A DNA stretch of 64,000 bases, taken from assembly GCA_963732585.1 (NCBI GenBank), contig CAVSZY010000003.1, forward strand, positions 682,001 to 746,000, read 5' to 3'. Both the position numbers and the translations under genes were made by a program. This DNA comes from WLMZ01 sp963732585 (lineage in GTDB: Bacteria; Actinomycetota; Acidimicrobiia; Acidimicrobiales; Ilumatobacteraceae). The notes below the pieces were generated by a model that was not told where the DNA came from, did no database searches, and saw only the letters and a program-made list of their open reading frames with translations. Shown here in pieces: positions 54,302 to 64,000 of the stretch. How positions within the stretch are numbered: position 1 is the stretch's first letter; every line of letters starts with the position of its first letter.

Positions 54302-54676
54302 ATGTCTTTAGCCCTCATTGTCGCCTCGAGTGGAACCCAGCAGGGAAACCCACTTTCGCTGTTGTTGCTTCCGCTGATGTTCGTGGCGATGTATTTCATG
54401 ATCATCCGCCCGCAGCGTCGCCGCCAGAAGGCAACGGCCGCGTTGCAGTCCAACCTCAGCGAGGGCGACGAAGTGATCACCACCTCCGGTGTCTACGGCT
54501 TTATCACCGGCTTCGAGAACGACATCGTCTGGTTGGAAGTCGATGACAACGTGCAGATCCGTGTCGCTCGCGCCGCGATCCAGCGCAAGGTCGACACGGC
54601 GGCCACCACAGGCTCGGCGACGGCCAGCACATCGATCGAATCACTGACCGAAGGCGACGAGACGAACAACACATGA
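54302..54676 (+). CDS. yajC: Preprotein translocase accessory protein YajC
   Basis: 124 residues. One N-terminal membrane helix (about 20-38, PLSLLLLPLMFVAMYFMIIRP), then RRRQKATAALQSNLSEGDEVITTSGVYGFITG and a C-terminal Thr/Ser tail. YajC associates with SecDF. ATG 54302 has only weak upstream signals. TTGACC is nearby. The stop overlaps secD (ATGA). The 104 nt between tgt and yajC hold a TAAGCT box at 54244-54249 as the only promoter-like element I see. Confidence 0.92.
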   Translation: MSLALIVASSGTQQGNPLSLLLLPLMFVAMYFMIIRPQRRRQKATAALQSNLSEGDEVITTSGVYGFITGFENDIVWLEVDDNVQIRVARAAIQRKVDTAATTGSATASTSIESLTEGDETNNT

Positions 54677-56319
54677 GGCGGAAACTGTTGACACCGCTGC
54701 TCGGCATCATCGCCGTGGCGGTCATCTTGCTCTCGATCAACCTGATCGGCGGCTACAAACCAGCGCTCGGACTCGACCTCCAGGGCGGGATCTCGGTGAC
54801 GATGCGGCCTGTCCCGAATCAGGAGTACGACGTCAAGAGCCTGACGTTGGCGGTCGAGCGGATCCGCCAACGCGTCGACAGCTTCGGCGTCGGCGAGCCG
54901 GAGATCATCCAGCAGGACGACGCCATCGTCGTCAACCTGCCGGGCGTCAACGATCAGCAGCAGGCGCTCGACCTGGTGCGTGTCACCGGCAAGGTTTACC
55001 TGCGCCCGGTTTCCGGCTGCACGACGCCGACGCCGACGGTCACAGACGACACGACCGTTGGTTCCCCCGACACGGCAACCGGCGACACGGCGACCGGCGG
55101 CACCGCGTCGCTGGATACCGCCACGGTCACCGGATCATCGTCGCCCGGCCCGGCGCGTGCGTCGCATCCATTGCGTTCATCCGCTGTCGGCCCGACGATT
55201 CCGCCGGACACAACGACGACCACGGAGCCTGCCTCCACAGAGCCCGTGACCAGCGATACTGCGACGCCTGGCACCGACCCGGTCGTGATTACGCCTGTTC
55301 CGGAGTCGACGACGGCTCCGATCATCGCCTCTGATCCAACGACAAGCCAGTATCTTCCCGATCGCCAGGGTGCCTTTTGCCTGGTCGGTCCGGCACCGGC
55401 GGGCGCCACTGGGGAAGTGTTCAAGCGTGATTCGGCGGACAGCGCGATCAGCGGTGGCAGCTATATGGTGACCCTCGAGCTGACCGACAGTGGTCTGCAG
55501 GTGTGGAACCAGCTTGCGGCGCAATGCTTTGCCGGCGCTGGCGAATGTGCATCGAAACAGCTGGCCATCGAACTCGATGGTGTCATCCAGTCTCACCCGG
55601 TCGTGGAGGCCCCGAGTTACACCGAGCGAGTACAGATCACTGGCACGTTCTCCAAGGCCGACGCTGGGCAGCTTGCCGATGTGATCAACTCTGGCGCCTT
55701 GCCGGTCACGCTGCAGAACGAAGCCGTGCAGGCCATATCCGCCTCGCTGGGCAAGGATTCGCTGCGTGCCGCGATCATCGCCGGCATCGTCGGTGTCGGA
55801 CTCGTCCTAGCGCTAATGGTGCTGTATTACAAGCGTTTGGCCCTGATCGTCATCCTCGGTCTGTTGCTCAGCGGCACGATCATCTACAGCGTCACCGCGC
55901 TGATGTCGCGCTTCTACAACGGCGTGTTGTCGCTCTCCGGCATCGCCGGCATCATCGTCTCCGTCGGCGTCACGATCGACTCCTACGTGGTCTATTTCGA
56001 ACGACTCAAGGACGAATTGCGCAACGGGCGCAGCGTGCGTAACTCGGCGAGCCGCGGGTTCACCGGCGCGTGGCGGGCGATCATCGTCGCCGACTGCGCC
56101 TCGCTGATCGGCGCCATCGTGCTCTGGTACCTCACCGTCGGGTCGGTGCGTGGCTTCGCCTTCTATCTCGGATTATCGACGTTGACCGACCTGGTCATCG
56201 CCTACTTCTTCACCCGTCCTGCGGTGCAGCTGCTGGCCCAGGGCAAGTTCCTGCAAGGCCGCAAGGTTCTCGGTGTCGATACATCTCGACTTGGCGTCGA
56301 GCTAGGGGGTGTCTCATGA
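54673..56319 (+). CDS. secD: Protein translocase subunit SecD
   Basis: 548 residues. The N-terminal helix is followed by LGLDLQGGISVTM, and then the periplasmic P1 domain. Six helices in total include the ISASLGKDSLRAAIIAGIVG and ISGIAGIIVSVGVTIDSYVVYFERLKDEL region typical of SecD/RND proteins. It has a long Thr/Ser/Pro-rich insert in the periplasmic part (about residues 117-230) that most SecD proteins lack. ATGA overlaps join it to yajC and secF. It uses the proton motive force to pull exported proteins through the channel. Confidence 0.94.
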   Translation: MRRKLLTPLLGIIAVAVILLSINLIGGYKPALGLDLQGGISVTMRPVPNQEYDVKSLTLAVERIRQRVDSFGVGEPEIIQQDDAIVVNLPGVNDQQQALDLVRVTGKVYLRPVSGCTTPTPTVTDDTTVGSPDTATGDTATGGTASLDTATVTGSSSPGPARASHPLRSSAVGPTIPPDTTTTTEPASTEPVTSDTATPGTDPVVITPVPESTTAPIIASDPTTSQYLPDRQGAFCLVGPAPAGATGEVFKRDSADSAISGGSYMVTLELTDSGLQVWNQLAAQCFAGAGECASKQLAIELDGVIQSHPVVEAPSYTERVQITGTFSKADAGQLADVINSGALPVTLQNEAVQAISASLGKDSLRAAIIAGIVGVGLVLALMVLYYKRLALIVILGLLLSGTIIYSVTALMSRFYNGVLSLSGIAGIIVSVGVTIDSYVVYFERLKDELRNGRSVRNSASRGFTGAWRAIIVADCASLIGAIVLWYLTVGSVRGFAFYLGLSTLTDLVIAYFFTRPAVQLLAQGKFLQGRKVLGVDTSRLGVELGGVS

Positions 56320-57530
56320 GCAAGATCGACACGGTCATCTCCGACTCGGTCTCGACGGTGATCGATCAAGGTGTCCAGCCGTCGCGCACGCTGTGGGGTC
56401 GGCTCTACAACGGCGAGACCAACATCGACTTTATGGGCCGCAAGTGGTGGGGCCTTGGCATCTCCGCGTTCGTGCTGTTGATCTCGGTGATCTCGCTCAT
56501 CGGCCAGGGCCTGAATCTCGGCCTCGAGTTCAAAGGTGGTGCCCAATGGGAGGTGCCGACCAGCGACGTGAGCATCGACGAGGCACGGATCTTGCTCGAA
56601 GAAGTCGGCGTCGACGCTGGCGAAGCCAAGATCGTCACCCTGAGTTCCGAATCGGGCACCATCTTGCGCATTCAGGCCGCGGCGCAAGACGAGGCCACAA
56701 CCGCTGCGGTCAACGTCGCGTTCGCCGATGCGGCCAGCATCGACGTCAACAGCATCAGCAACACCACGGTCAGCGAGTCGTGGGGTAATGAGATCACCAA
56801 GAAGGCGATCCGCGCCCTGGTCGTCTTCCTCATTCTCGTCGCCCTGTTCATCGCCTGGCGGTTCGAATGGGCGATGGCGCTGTCGGCCATCTTGGCGATG
56901 ATCCACGACATGTTGATCAGCGTCGGGGTCTATTCGATCTTCCAGTTCGAGGTCACCCCGGCGACGGTGATCGCCTTCCTCACAATTCTCGGCTTCTCGC
57001 TGTACGACACGATCGTCGTCTTCGACCGCGTCAAGGAGAACGCCGTGCGCTACAGCGGGGCGCGCATCCCGTACGACGACATCGTCAACGTGTCGATGAA
57101 CCAGGTGCTGATGCGCTCGATCAACACCACGCTGGCCGCGGTGCTGCCCGTGCTCTCGTTGCTGGTCGTCGGCTCCGGCATCATGGGGGCATCGTCGCTG
57201 CGTCAGTTCTCGCTGGCGCTGCTGATCGGGCTCGTCACCGGTTCCTACTCGTCGATTTTCATCGCCGCGCCGATCCTCGCCTGGCTCAAGGGGCGCACGC
57301 CGAAGTACGCCCCGCTTGTCGGTGGACGAGCGACCGGAGTTGAGCTCTCGCGTCTCGTGCTCGGTGGCTCTCCAGCGGCAGCGCGTCGCGAGGGCCGCCA
57401 GGGCCGCAGCGGCGAGGGCAAAGCTGGCGATCACTCGTCGGTCGCCGAGCCCGTCGTGCCAACGCGGCTGGCCAGCGCCAGCGAGGTGCTGACCCACGCG
57501 CCGCGGCCGCGCAAGAAGACGCGCCGCTGA
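56316..57530 (+). CDS. secF: Protein translocase subunit SecF
   Basis: 404 residues. LGLEFKGGAQWEV is the first periplasmic motif, then six helices, with IHDMLISVGVYSIF and FSLYDTIVVFDRVKENA. The C-terminal cytoplasmic tail is basic (PRPRKKTRR) and longer than in many SecF proteins (about 320-404), as also seen in other actinobacteria. The start is ATG 56316 at the secD stop, with TAGGGGG nearby upstream. Confidence 0.95.
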   Translation: MSKIDTVISDSVSTVIDQGVQPSRTLWGRLYNGETNIDFMGRKWWGLGISAFVLLISVISLIGQGLNLGLEFKGGAQWEVPTSDVSIDEARILLEEVGVDAGEAKIVTLSSESGTILRIQAAAQDEATTAAVNVAFADAASIDVNSISNTTVSESWGNEITKKAIRALVVFLILVALFIAWRFEWAMALSAILAMIHDMLISVGVYSIFQFEVTPATVIAFLTILGFSLYDTIVVFDRVKENAVRYSGARIPYDDIVNVSMNQVLMRSINTTLAAVLPVLSLLVVGSGIMGASSLRQFSLALLIGLVTGSYSSIFIAAPILAWLKGRTPKYAPLVGGRATGVELSRLVLGGSPAAARREGRQGRSGEGKAGDHSSVAEPVVPTRLASASEVLTHAPRPRKKTRR

Positions 57531-57587
57531 GCCAACACGGCTTTCTCTGCGTCAGGTTTACGCTCTACGTATCGGTATCCTTGATCC

Positions 57588-58127
57588 ATGTCTGCGGTCT
57601 CCTCACGAACAACGTCGTGGATCAGGTCGCTGGTGCGCGATATCCCCGATTACCCGGTCGATGGGGTGACGTTTCGTGACATCACGCCGCTGATCGGCGA
57701 CGCCGAGGGCTTCCAACGATCGATTCACGAGTTGGTCACCCGCTTCGATCACCTGCCGGTCGATCGCGTGCTGGGCATGGAGGCGCGTGGGTTCATCGTC
57801 GCCGCTCCGGTCGCCTACCGCATGGGCGCTGGCTTCGTCCCCGTGCGCAAAGCTGGAAAGCTACCGTGGGCGGTGGTGCGCGAGGAATATCGCCTGGAAT
57901 ACGGCACCGACAAGCTGGAGATTCATCGCGACGCGATCCATCCAGGTGAGCGTGTGCTGATCATCGACGACGTCTTGGCCACTGGGGGCACCGCAACCGC
58001 AACCTGCAACCTCGTCGAGCAACTTGGTGGCGTCGTGGTTGGCCTCGGCTTCCTGCTTGAGATCTCGGCGCTGAAGGGACGCGACAAGATCGGCAACCGG
58101 GTCATCGAAAGTCTGGCGGTGTACTAG
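57588..58127 (+). CDS. apt: Adenine phosphoribosyltransferase
   Basis: 179 residues. IPDYPVDGVTFRDITPLIGD is the Apt-specific N-terminal motif, LGMEARGFIVAAPVAY and KAGKLPWAVVREEY follow, and VLIIDDVLATGGTATA is the PRPP loop. It salvages adenine to AMP. ATG 57588 follows TATCCT (57576-57581) by 6 nt. Upstream of the rsh gene, as in many genomes. Confidence 0.95.
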   Translation: MSAVSSRTTSWIRSLVRDIPDYPVDGVTFRDITPLIGDAEGFQRSIHELVTRFDHLPVDRVLGMEARGFIVAAPVAYRMGAGFVPVRKAGKLPWAVVREEYRLEYGTDKLEIHRDAIHPGERVLIIDDVLATGGTATATCNLVEQLGGVVVGLGFLLEISALKGRDKIGNRVIESLAVY

Positions 58128-58129
58128 CG

Positions 58130-60350
58130 GTGGTCGCTGCCAGCCGGGTGCTGCCGTGGAAGCGGCACGACCGTCAGGTCGTCGCCGGCGACGACCTGAC
58201 CACGATTCTGGCGATTCATGCTCGCTATCACGACAAGTCCAACCAGAGCATCATCCACAAGGCCTATCGTCAGGCGAGCATCGCCCATCGTGATCAGGTC
58301 CGCAGCAGCGGCGAGGCGTATATCAATCACCCGCTGGCCGTGGCGCGCATCGTCGCCGACCTCAAGCAGGACGCCGACTCGATCGCCGCCGCGCTACTCC
58401 ACGATGCGGTCGAAGACACCGAGATCACCCTCGAACTTGTGACCGAAGAGTTTGGCGAAACCGTGGCCATGCTCGTCGACGGCGTTACCAAATTGGAGCG
58501 GCTGCAGTTCGACTCGAAGGAGGCCCAGCAAGCAGCGACGATGCGCAAGATGCTGGTGGCGATGACTCGCGACATACGCGTGCTGGTAATCAAGCTCGCC
58601 GATCGGTTGCACAACATGCGCACGATCGCTGGCACCACGACCGAAAAGCAGCGGCGCATCGCTCAAGAAACCCTCGACATCTACGCCCCGTTGTCGTATC
58701 GCCTCGGCCTCCAGGAGGTGCGCCACCAGTTGGAGGAGCTGAGCTTCGCGGTGCTCTCACCGAAGCGCTACGCCGAACTCGATACGTTGGTGGCCGGTCG
58801 AGCACCGGAGATGGACGCCTACATCGGCATCGCCGTCGCCGAGATTCACAATCGTTTACACGACGCCGGGATTCGCGCCGAGGTGGTCGGGCGCGGCAAG
58901 ACGCTGTGGAGCATCTACGACAAGATGGTGCAGAAGGGCCGTGACTTCGACGAGATCTTCGATCTCGTCGCCGTGCGCATCATCGTCGAGTCGAACAAGG
59001 ATTGTTACGCCGCGCTCGGCTCGATCCACGCCCGTTGGAAGCCGTTGCCGGGTCGGTTCAAGGACTACATCGCGATCCCCAAGTTCAACTTCTATCGCAG
59101 TCTGCACACCACCGTGATGGGCCCCAATGGCAAGCAGATCGAGGTGCAAATCCGTACCCGTGAGATGCACGACGTCGCCGAGTTCGGCGTCGCCGCACAC
59201 TGGGCCTATAAGGATCGCGACGAGGCACCGACGATCGAGTGGCTGCGGCGCCTGCTCGATGTGCAGCCCGATGAAGACGACCCGGCGATGTTCCTCGACG
59301 TGCTCAAGACGGACCTGGAAAAGGGTGAGATTTACGTCTTCACGCCGAAGGGCAAGGTCATCGCCTTACCCGTCGGGGCCTGCGTCGTCGACTTCGCGTA
59401 CGCCGTGCACACCGAAATCGGGCACGGTTGTGTTGGCGGTAAGGTCAACGGGCGCTTGGTACCGATCGATCATCGCCTGACAAGCGGCGACAACTGTGAG
59501 GTTGTCATCTCCCAACTCGACGCCGGTCCATCGGTCGAATGGCTGACCTTCGTCGTCTCCGCTCGTGCCCGCAGCAGCGATTCGCCAGCGGTTCGGGCGT
59601 GAACGACGTGAAGACGCGATCGATGCCGGCCGCCAGACGTTGATCCGGGCCTTTCAGCGTGAAGGGTTGCCGGAAAGCGAGATGTGGCAGTCCGAGGCGC
59701 TGCGTGGCGAACTCGCCGCCCACGGCTATACCGACATCGAGACGGCATTGGCCGCCGTCGGCGACGGCCACCTCGCCGCTCGCCCTCTGGTACAAAAGAT
59801 CGCCAGAGTGTTTCGCTCCGGCGAGAGCACGGAACAGATCGCTCTCTCCAGCTCACCGCAGCTGCGCCCGGGCCGCTTTCAGCGGGCGAGATCGAAGGCT
59901 GGTATTCGTGTCGAGGGTCACGAGGACCAATACGTCCGCCTCTCACGCTGCTGTACACCGGTTCCCGGCGACGAGATCATGGGCTTTTTGACCCGTGGCC
60001 GAGGTGTCAGCGTGCACCGCGCTGACTGCCAAAACGCGATCTCGCTGATGACCGAACAAATGCCCAGCGTGATCGACGTCGAGTGGGATGTCGAAAGTGA
60101 GCCGTCGATGTTTCGCGCCGGGGTTGAGGTGGTTGCCTTCGACCGCACCCGTCTGCTGCGAGATGTGGCCAACTCGCTCAGTGATCAGCACGTCAACATC
60201 GTGTCGTGCACTACGCACACGGGCAAAGACCGCGTCGCCCGTATGCGATTCGACTTCGAGCTGGCCGACGCCAGCCACTTGGAGACCTTATTGCACACGA
60301 TCCGCAATATTCGCGGGGTGTATGAGGCTGAACGGGTGGTCCCTGGCTGA
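58130..60350 (+). CDS. rel: (p)ppGpp synthetase/hydrolase RSH, apparent frameshift
   Basis: Joined frames give 739 residues. The hydrolase HD domain is intact (NHPLAVARIVADLKQDADSIAAALLHDAVEDT, ADRLHNMRT). The synthetase domain has FDLVAVRIIV and FNFYRSLHTTVMGPNGKQIEVQIRT. TGS (VFTPKGKVIALPVGACVVDFAYAVHT) and C-terminal ACT (RTRLLRDVANSLSDQHVNIVSC) follow. The frame breaks near 59575-59582. The first stops at 59602 and the second continues AIRQRFGRERREDAI. Deleting one base of GCAGCAGCG restores it. Both active sites lie before the break. The start is GTG 58130, 2 nt after apt. Confidence 0.9.
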
Positions 60351-60395
60351 AAATGGGGCCGGTTCCTGCTGCGGGCACCGTTAGCCTTGAGGGCC

Positions 60396-61674
60396 GTGCC
60401 CGAGTTCCAGACCAGCCCAGGGATGCGCGACATCATGGCACCGGAGTCAACTCGCTGGCGCCGATTTCAAGCGACGTTTGCGTCGGTGATGCACAGCGCC
60501 GGGTACGGCGAGATCATCACCCCGATGTTGGAAGAACTCGGGGTGTTTCAGCGTGTCGGCGACGCCACCGATGTCGTCACCAAGGAGATGTACGACTTCA
60601 TCGATCGCGGCCAACGCCACGTGGCCCTGCGCCCCGAAGTCACCGCCAGCGTCTGTCGGGCCTTCGTCCAGCATCGTCCGCAAACTCCGTGGAAGGTGTT
60701 TTACGCGGGGCCGAACTTTCGCTACGAGAAACCGCAGCGCGGCCGCTATCGCCAGTTCGATCAGGTTGGCATCGAGGTGCTCGGTGTCGATGATCCCTAC
60801 CTCGACGTCGAGGTCATCGCCCTCGGCTGGCAGTTTCTTGCCGCGCTCGGGCTCGACAAGGTCACGTTGCTGCTCAACTCGCTCGGTGAACCCGACGACC
60901 GCAGCCGCTATGTCGCTGCGCTCGAAGCCTTTTTCCGCAGTCACCTTGGCGATCTCTCCGAGGAAAGTCAGCTGACGTTGGCCAAGAACCCGCTGCGCGT
61001 GCTCGACTCCAAACGATATCTCGACGACGCCGATCATCGCCGCTGCGCCGCGTATCGCCGAGTTTTACAGCGACAAAGCAGCCAGCCATTTCGCCGCGGT
61101 GCAGCAGGGCCTGAGCGAGATCGGCGTGCCGTTCACGATCGATAGCAAACTGGTCCGCGGCCTCGATTACTACCGCCACACCACCTTCGAATACCAAGGT
61201 GGCACACTCGACTCGGCGCAGAATGCCCTCGGTGGCGGTGGACGCTACGACGGTCTCGTCGCTGCGCTCGGCGGCCCAGCGACCGACGGTATCGGTTTCG
61301 CTCTCGGGCTCGACCGTATCCTGCTGGCTTGCGATGACGAAGGCGTCTTCGCCCCACCGTCGAAGGCCGTGTCGGTGTTCGTCGTCGATACCACCGGCGG
61401 GCGCGAGGCGCTGACGATCAGCAACGAACTGCGCCAGCAGGGCATCAGCTGTGATCGGGCGTACGCTAATCGCAGTATGAAGTCGCAGATGAAGGCCGCC
61501 GACCGCAGCGGCGCCACTGTAGCGATCATCGTCGGCAGCAACGAACTCGAGGCCGGCGTCGTCGTCGTGCGTCCGTTACGCGGTGCCGATGAACAGCGCA
61601 GCGTGCCCCGTGAAGCTCTGATATCCGAAACAAGGCAGGCCCTCTCACAGGCTGCGAAAGAGGCAACAGCATGA
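60396..61674 (+). CDS. hisS: Histidyl-tRNA synthetase, apparent frameshift
   Basis: Joined frames give 425 residues. Motif 1 region (PEFQTSPGMRDIMAPES), motif 2 (YAGPNFRYEKPQRGRYRQFDQVGIEVLG), and HisRS-specific motifs LVRGLDYYRHTTFEY and GGGGRYDGLV, with motif 3 GIGFALGLDRIL, are complete. The frame shifts near 61031-61037. Removing one base gives DIAAAPRIAEFYSDKAASHF. The first frame alone stops at 61145. GTG 60396 follows TAGCCT (60382-60387) by 8 nt and fits the usual MPEFQ-like start better than the TTG at 60387. The stop overlaps aspS. Confidence 0.9.
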
Positions 61675-63418
61675 GTTCGACAAGCATGCGTACACATATG
61701 TGCGGTGAACTGCGCAGCGGCGACATCGCTGACAACGGTGTCAGGTCTGCGGTTGGGTAGCCAGCCGTCGCGAGCACGGCTCGCAGCTGGCCTTCATCGA
61801 CTTGCGCGACCACAGCGGCATCGTCCAATGCGTGGTCGACAACGATGTCGATGTGCGCAGCGAGTACGTCGTGCGTATCACCGGCGTGGTGCGCGCCCGC
61901 CTCGAGGGCACGGTCAACGCCAACCTGCCGACCGGCGACGTCGAACTCGGCGAATGCCAGGTCGAGGTGTTGCGTACCGCCGAGCCGCCGCCGTTCCCGA
62001 TCGACTCACGCGCCGACAAGGTCGACGAGAACACCCGCCTGCAGTTCCGTTACCTCGACATCCGCCGCGAGCGGATGCAGCGCAACCTGCGCGTGCGGGC
62101 CAAGGTCAACTCGGCGATCCGTCGGGCGATGGAAGATCAAGACTTCGTCGAGGTGGAAACCCCGATGCTGGTGCCCTCGACCCCCGAGGGCGCGCGCGAG
62201 TTCCTCGTGCCCAGCCGCAAAGAGCCCGGCGCGTTCTACGCCCTGCCGCAGAGCCCGCAGCTCTTCAAACAACTGCTGATGGTCGCCGGGATCGACCGCT
62301 ACTACCAGATCGCCCGTTGCCTGCGTGACGAGGATCTGCGCGCCGATCGGCAATACGAGTTCATGCAACTCGACGCCGAGATGAGCTTTGTCAGCCAGGA
62401 CGACGTCCTGGCAGCGATCGGGCGGGCGGTGGTCGCCGCTGCCGAAGCAGTCACCGGTGAGACGCCGCCGCCGATCGATCGGATCACCTGGCGCGAGGCC
62501 ATGGACCGCTTCGGCATCGACAAGCCCGACCTCCGCTTCGGCATGGAACTGACCGAGCTGACCGACGTGTTTGCCGCTACCGAGTTCAAGGCTTTCGCCG
62601 GAGCGGCGGCGATCAAGGGCATCAACGCCACTGGCAAGGCCGAGGACATGGGTCGCAACAAGCTCGACGGACTGACCGACCGGGCCAAGAAGATGGGTGC
62701 CAAAGGCCTTGTGTGGTTGAAGGTGGCCGCCGACGGCACCCTCGAATCGCCAGTGGCCAAGTTCTTGACCGATGCCGAGCAGGCCGAGCTGAAGCTGCGC
62801 CTCGCGGCCCAACCGGGCGACCTCTTGCTGATCGTCGCCGACGAGTGGACGATGACCTGCGAGGTACTCGGGCAGCTGCGCAACGACCTTGGTCGCCCCC
62901 CGGTGTGGCAGGGTCCGCACCGCTACGTCTGGGTCACCGAGTTCCCGCTGTTCGTTGGCGTCGACAAAGAGACCGGTTCACCCAAGCCCGGCCATCATCC
63001 GTTCTGTATGCCCCACCCCGACGACCTCGACAAGTTCGAGAGCGACCCAATGGGTGTGCGCGCCTTGGCCTATGACCTGGTGCTCAACGGCTGGGAGCTC
63101 GGCTCTGGATCGATCAGAATCCACGATTCTGGTCTGCAACGCCGGGTGTTCAGCGCCTTGGGGATCAGCGACGCCGACGCCGACAAGAAGTTCGGCTTCT
63201 TTCTGCGTCCCTTCGAATACGGGGCTCCGCCGCACGGCGGATTCGCCTTCGGTATCGATCGACTCGTCGCCATTCTTGCTGGCGAGGAGAACATTCGCGA
63301 GGTGATCGCCTTTCCGAAGACGCAGAGCGGTTCCGATCCGATGACCAATGCGCCGACGCCACCGAACCCCAAGCAACTCACCGAGCTGGGTATCCGCACC
63401 CTGGCGCCAAAGGTCTGA
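61671..63418 (+). CDS. aspS: Aspartyl-tRNA synthetase, apparent frameshift
   Basis: Joined frames give 582 residues. ATG 61671 reads MSSTSMRTHMCGELRSGDIADNGVR and would stop at about 61758, whereas the rest of the protein (CGWVASRREHGSQLAFIDLRDHSGIVQ) lies one base earlier in phase. A missing G in AGG-TCT near 61743-61746 restores it. OB fold, motif 2 (FYQIARCLRDEDLRADRQYEFMQLD), GAD insert, and motif 3 (GGFAFGIDRLVAIL) are present. The second frame starts at 61802 only by chance. The start overlaps the hisS stop (ATGA). Confidence 0.9.
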
Positions 63419-63434
63419 GCAGTAACCTGGCTGC

Positions 63435-63878
63435 ATGAGTGCGCAAACGTTCAGAATCGGCGTGATCGTCGCGGTGCGTGGCCCGGATGGCCGGTTCCTG
63501 ATCTTCGAGCGCAGCGACATTCCGGGACAATGGCAGTTTCCCCAGGGTGGCGCCGATATCGATGAAGAGCTGCACGACGCTGCCTGGCGCGAGTTGTTCG
63601 AAGAGACCGGTCTCACCGCACAAGACGTCGTCGCCGTGGCCGAGTTTCCGGAGTGGGTCGTCTACGAATACCCACTGGATTTACGCAGTCCGAAGGGCCG
63701 ACGTGGGCAAGCCCACCGCTGGTTCCTGTTCGAGGCCGTGCATGGTGAGATCGAGCCAATGCCCGATGGCAGCGAGTTCGTCGCCTGGCGATGGGCCGAC
63801 CCGGATTGGATCTTGGACAACGTCGTCGATTTCCGAAAGCCGGGCTACCGCCAGGTCATGCCGACGTTCAGTCGCTGA
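63435..63878 (+). CDS. Nudix hydrolase, RppH-like RNA pyrophosphohydrolase
   Basis: 147 residues. The Nudix box GGADIDEELHDAAWRELFEETGL has all its glutamates. WQFPQGG just before it is the RppH hallmark, and RRGQAHRWFLFE and FVAWRWAD are also RppH-like. In other bacteria RppH removes pyrophosphate from the 5' end of mRNA, which starts decay. ATG 63435 follows TAACCT (63423-63428) by 6 nt. Many transcripts here seem leaderless, so the 5' end this enzyme would trim is often the start codon itself. The stop overlaps the next gene. Confidence 0.85.
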   Translation: MSAQTFRIGVIVAVRGPDGRFLIFERSDIPGQWQFPQGGADIDEELHDAAWRELFEETGLTAQDVVAVAEFPEWVVYEYPLDLRSPKGRRGQAHRWFLFEAVHGEIEPMPDGSEFVAWRWADPDWILDNVVDFRKPGYRQVMPTFSR

Positions 63879-64000
63879 TGGCCGCCGACCTGTTCAGCGC
63901 GGCGGCAGACGACCGCCTGCGTCAACAGGCCCCCTTCGCGGCGCGGCTGCGCCCCAGTGTTATCGATGACGTCGTCGGCCAGGACCATCTGGTCGGCCCA
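63878..64000 (+). CDS. rarA: RarA/MgsA-type AAA+ ATPase (5' part, runs off the window)
   Basis: The first 41 codons read MAADLFSAAADDRLRQQAPFAARLRPSVIDDVVGQDHLVGP. FAARLRP-x4-DVVGQDHLVGP is the N-terminus of RarA (MgsA), a replication-fork clamp-loader-like ATPase. ATG 63878 shares one base with the stop of the Nudix gene. The P-loop lies beyond the window. Confidence 0.85.
   Translation, partial: MAADLFSAAADDRLRQQAPFAARLRPSVIDDVVGQDHLVGP

Noticed and set aside
56202..57497. 431-codon minus-strand open frame opposite secF
   Set aside because: Composition of Asp/Arg/His repeats typical of the antisense of a high-GC gene; secF motifs are on the plus strand.

Overview
The window is a gene-dense, high-GC chromosomal segment from an actinobacterium. 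I infer the class Acidimicrobiia or a close relative, but no rRNA is present to prove it. Supporting traits are a DUF222 (13E12-type) HNH protein, a PimA-like mannosyltransferase, the order ruvC-ruvA-ruvB-queA-tgt-yajC-secD-secF-apt-rsh-hisS-aspS, short ATGA/TGATG overlaps inside operons, and many apparently leaderless promoters in which a TANNNT box lies 6-9 nt before the start codon.

Layout. 1-3148 (minus): peptide/nickel-type ABC importer (lipoprotein, OppB, partial OppC). 3273-5392 (plus): DUF5522 protein, PPK2, phosphoribosyltransferase, membrane protein. 5351-9778: GDPD facing a coupled aldehyde dehydrogenase / M20 carbamoylase / D-carbamoylase-like nitrilase operon. 9789-13125: divergent acyl-CoA ligase and acyl-CoA dehydrogenase sharing a 32-nt spacer with a palindrome. 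13139-15232: CopD-like, VOC and ispH. 15373-17371: HNH protein and a VapBC pair. 17434-20568: DUF512 radical-SAM protein, der, zinc-ribbon protein, tRNA-Pro. 20569-22095: accessory patch with paired hairpin elements, Phd/PIN and a broken ParE. 22128-25360: modABC plus a PadR regulator behind a perfect 21-bp palindrome. 25424-28440: small membrane protein, sigma factor with a partner, BFD ferredoxin with an iron-box-like site, CstR-type repressor with its operator, and an unknown protein. 28443-30789: SRAP protein and CcmF-type haem lyase.

30695-43006 (minus) is the most unusual block. Seven overlapping genes encode a secreted/membrane protein, an ABC ATPase and permease, a coiled-coil protein with GQ/GS repeats, a MoxR ATPase, a DUF58 protein and a 1544-residue fusion with three VWA-like modules. 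It looks like one envelope-associated MoxR/VWA machine of unknown purpose. 43165-46980 holds the PimA-like enzyme, LemA/HtpX and a DUF3048 lipoprotein. 47068-64000 is housekeeping: PLP synthase, YebC, peroxiredoxin, Holliday-junction resolution, queuosine insertion, Sec accessory proteins, adenine salvage, (p)ppGpp metabolism, HisRS, AspRS, an RppH-like Nudix protein and the start of rarA.

Sequence-quality warning. At least six genes, including essential hisS and aspS and also rsh, are intact except for one single-base frameshift each. Sequence error is the simplest explanation, and these genes are described below as joined reading frames.
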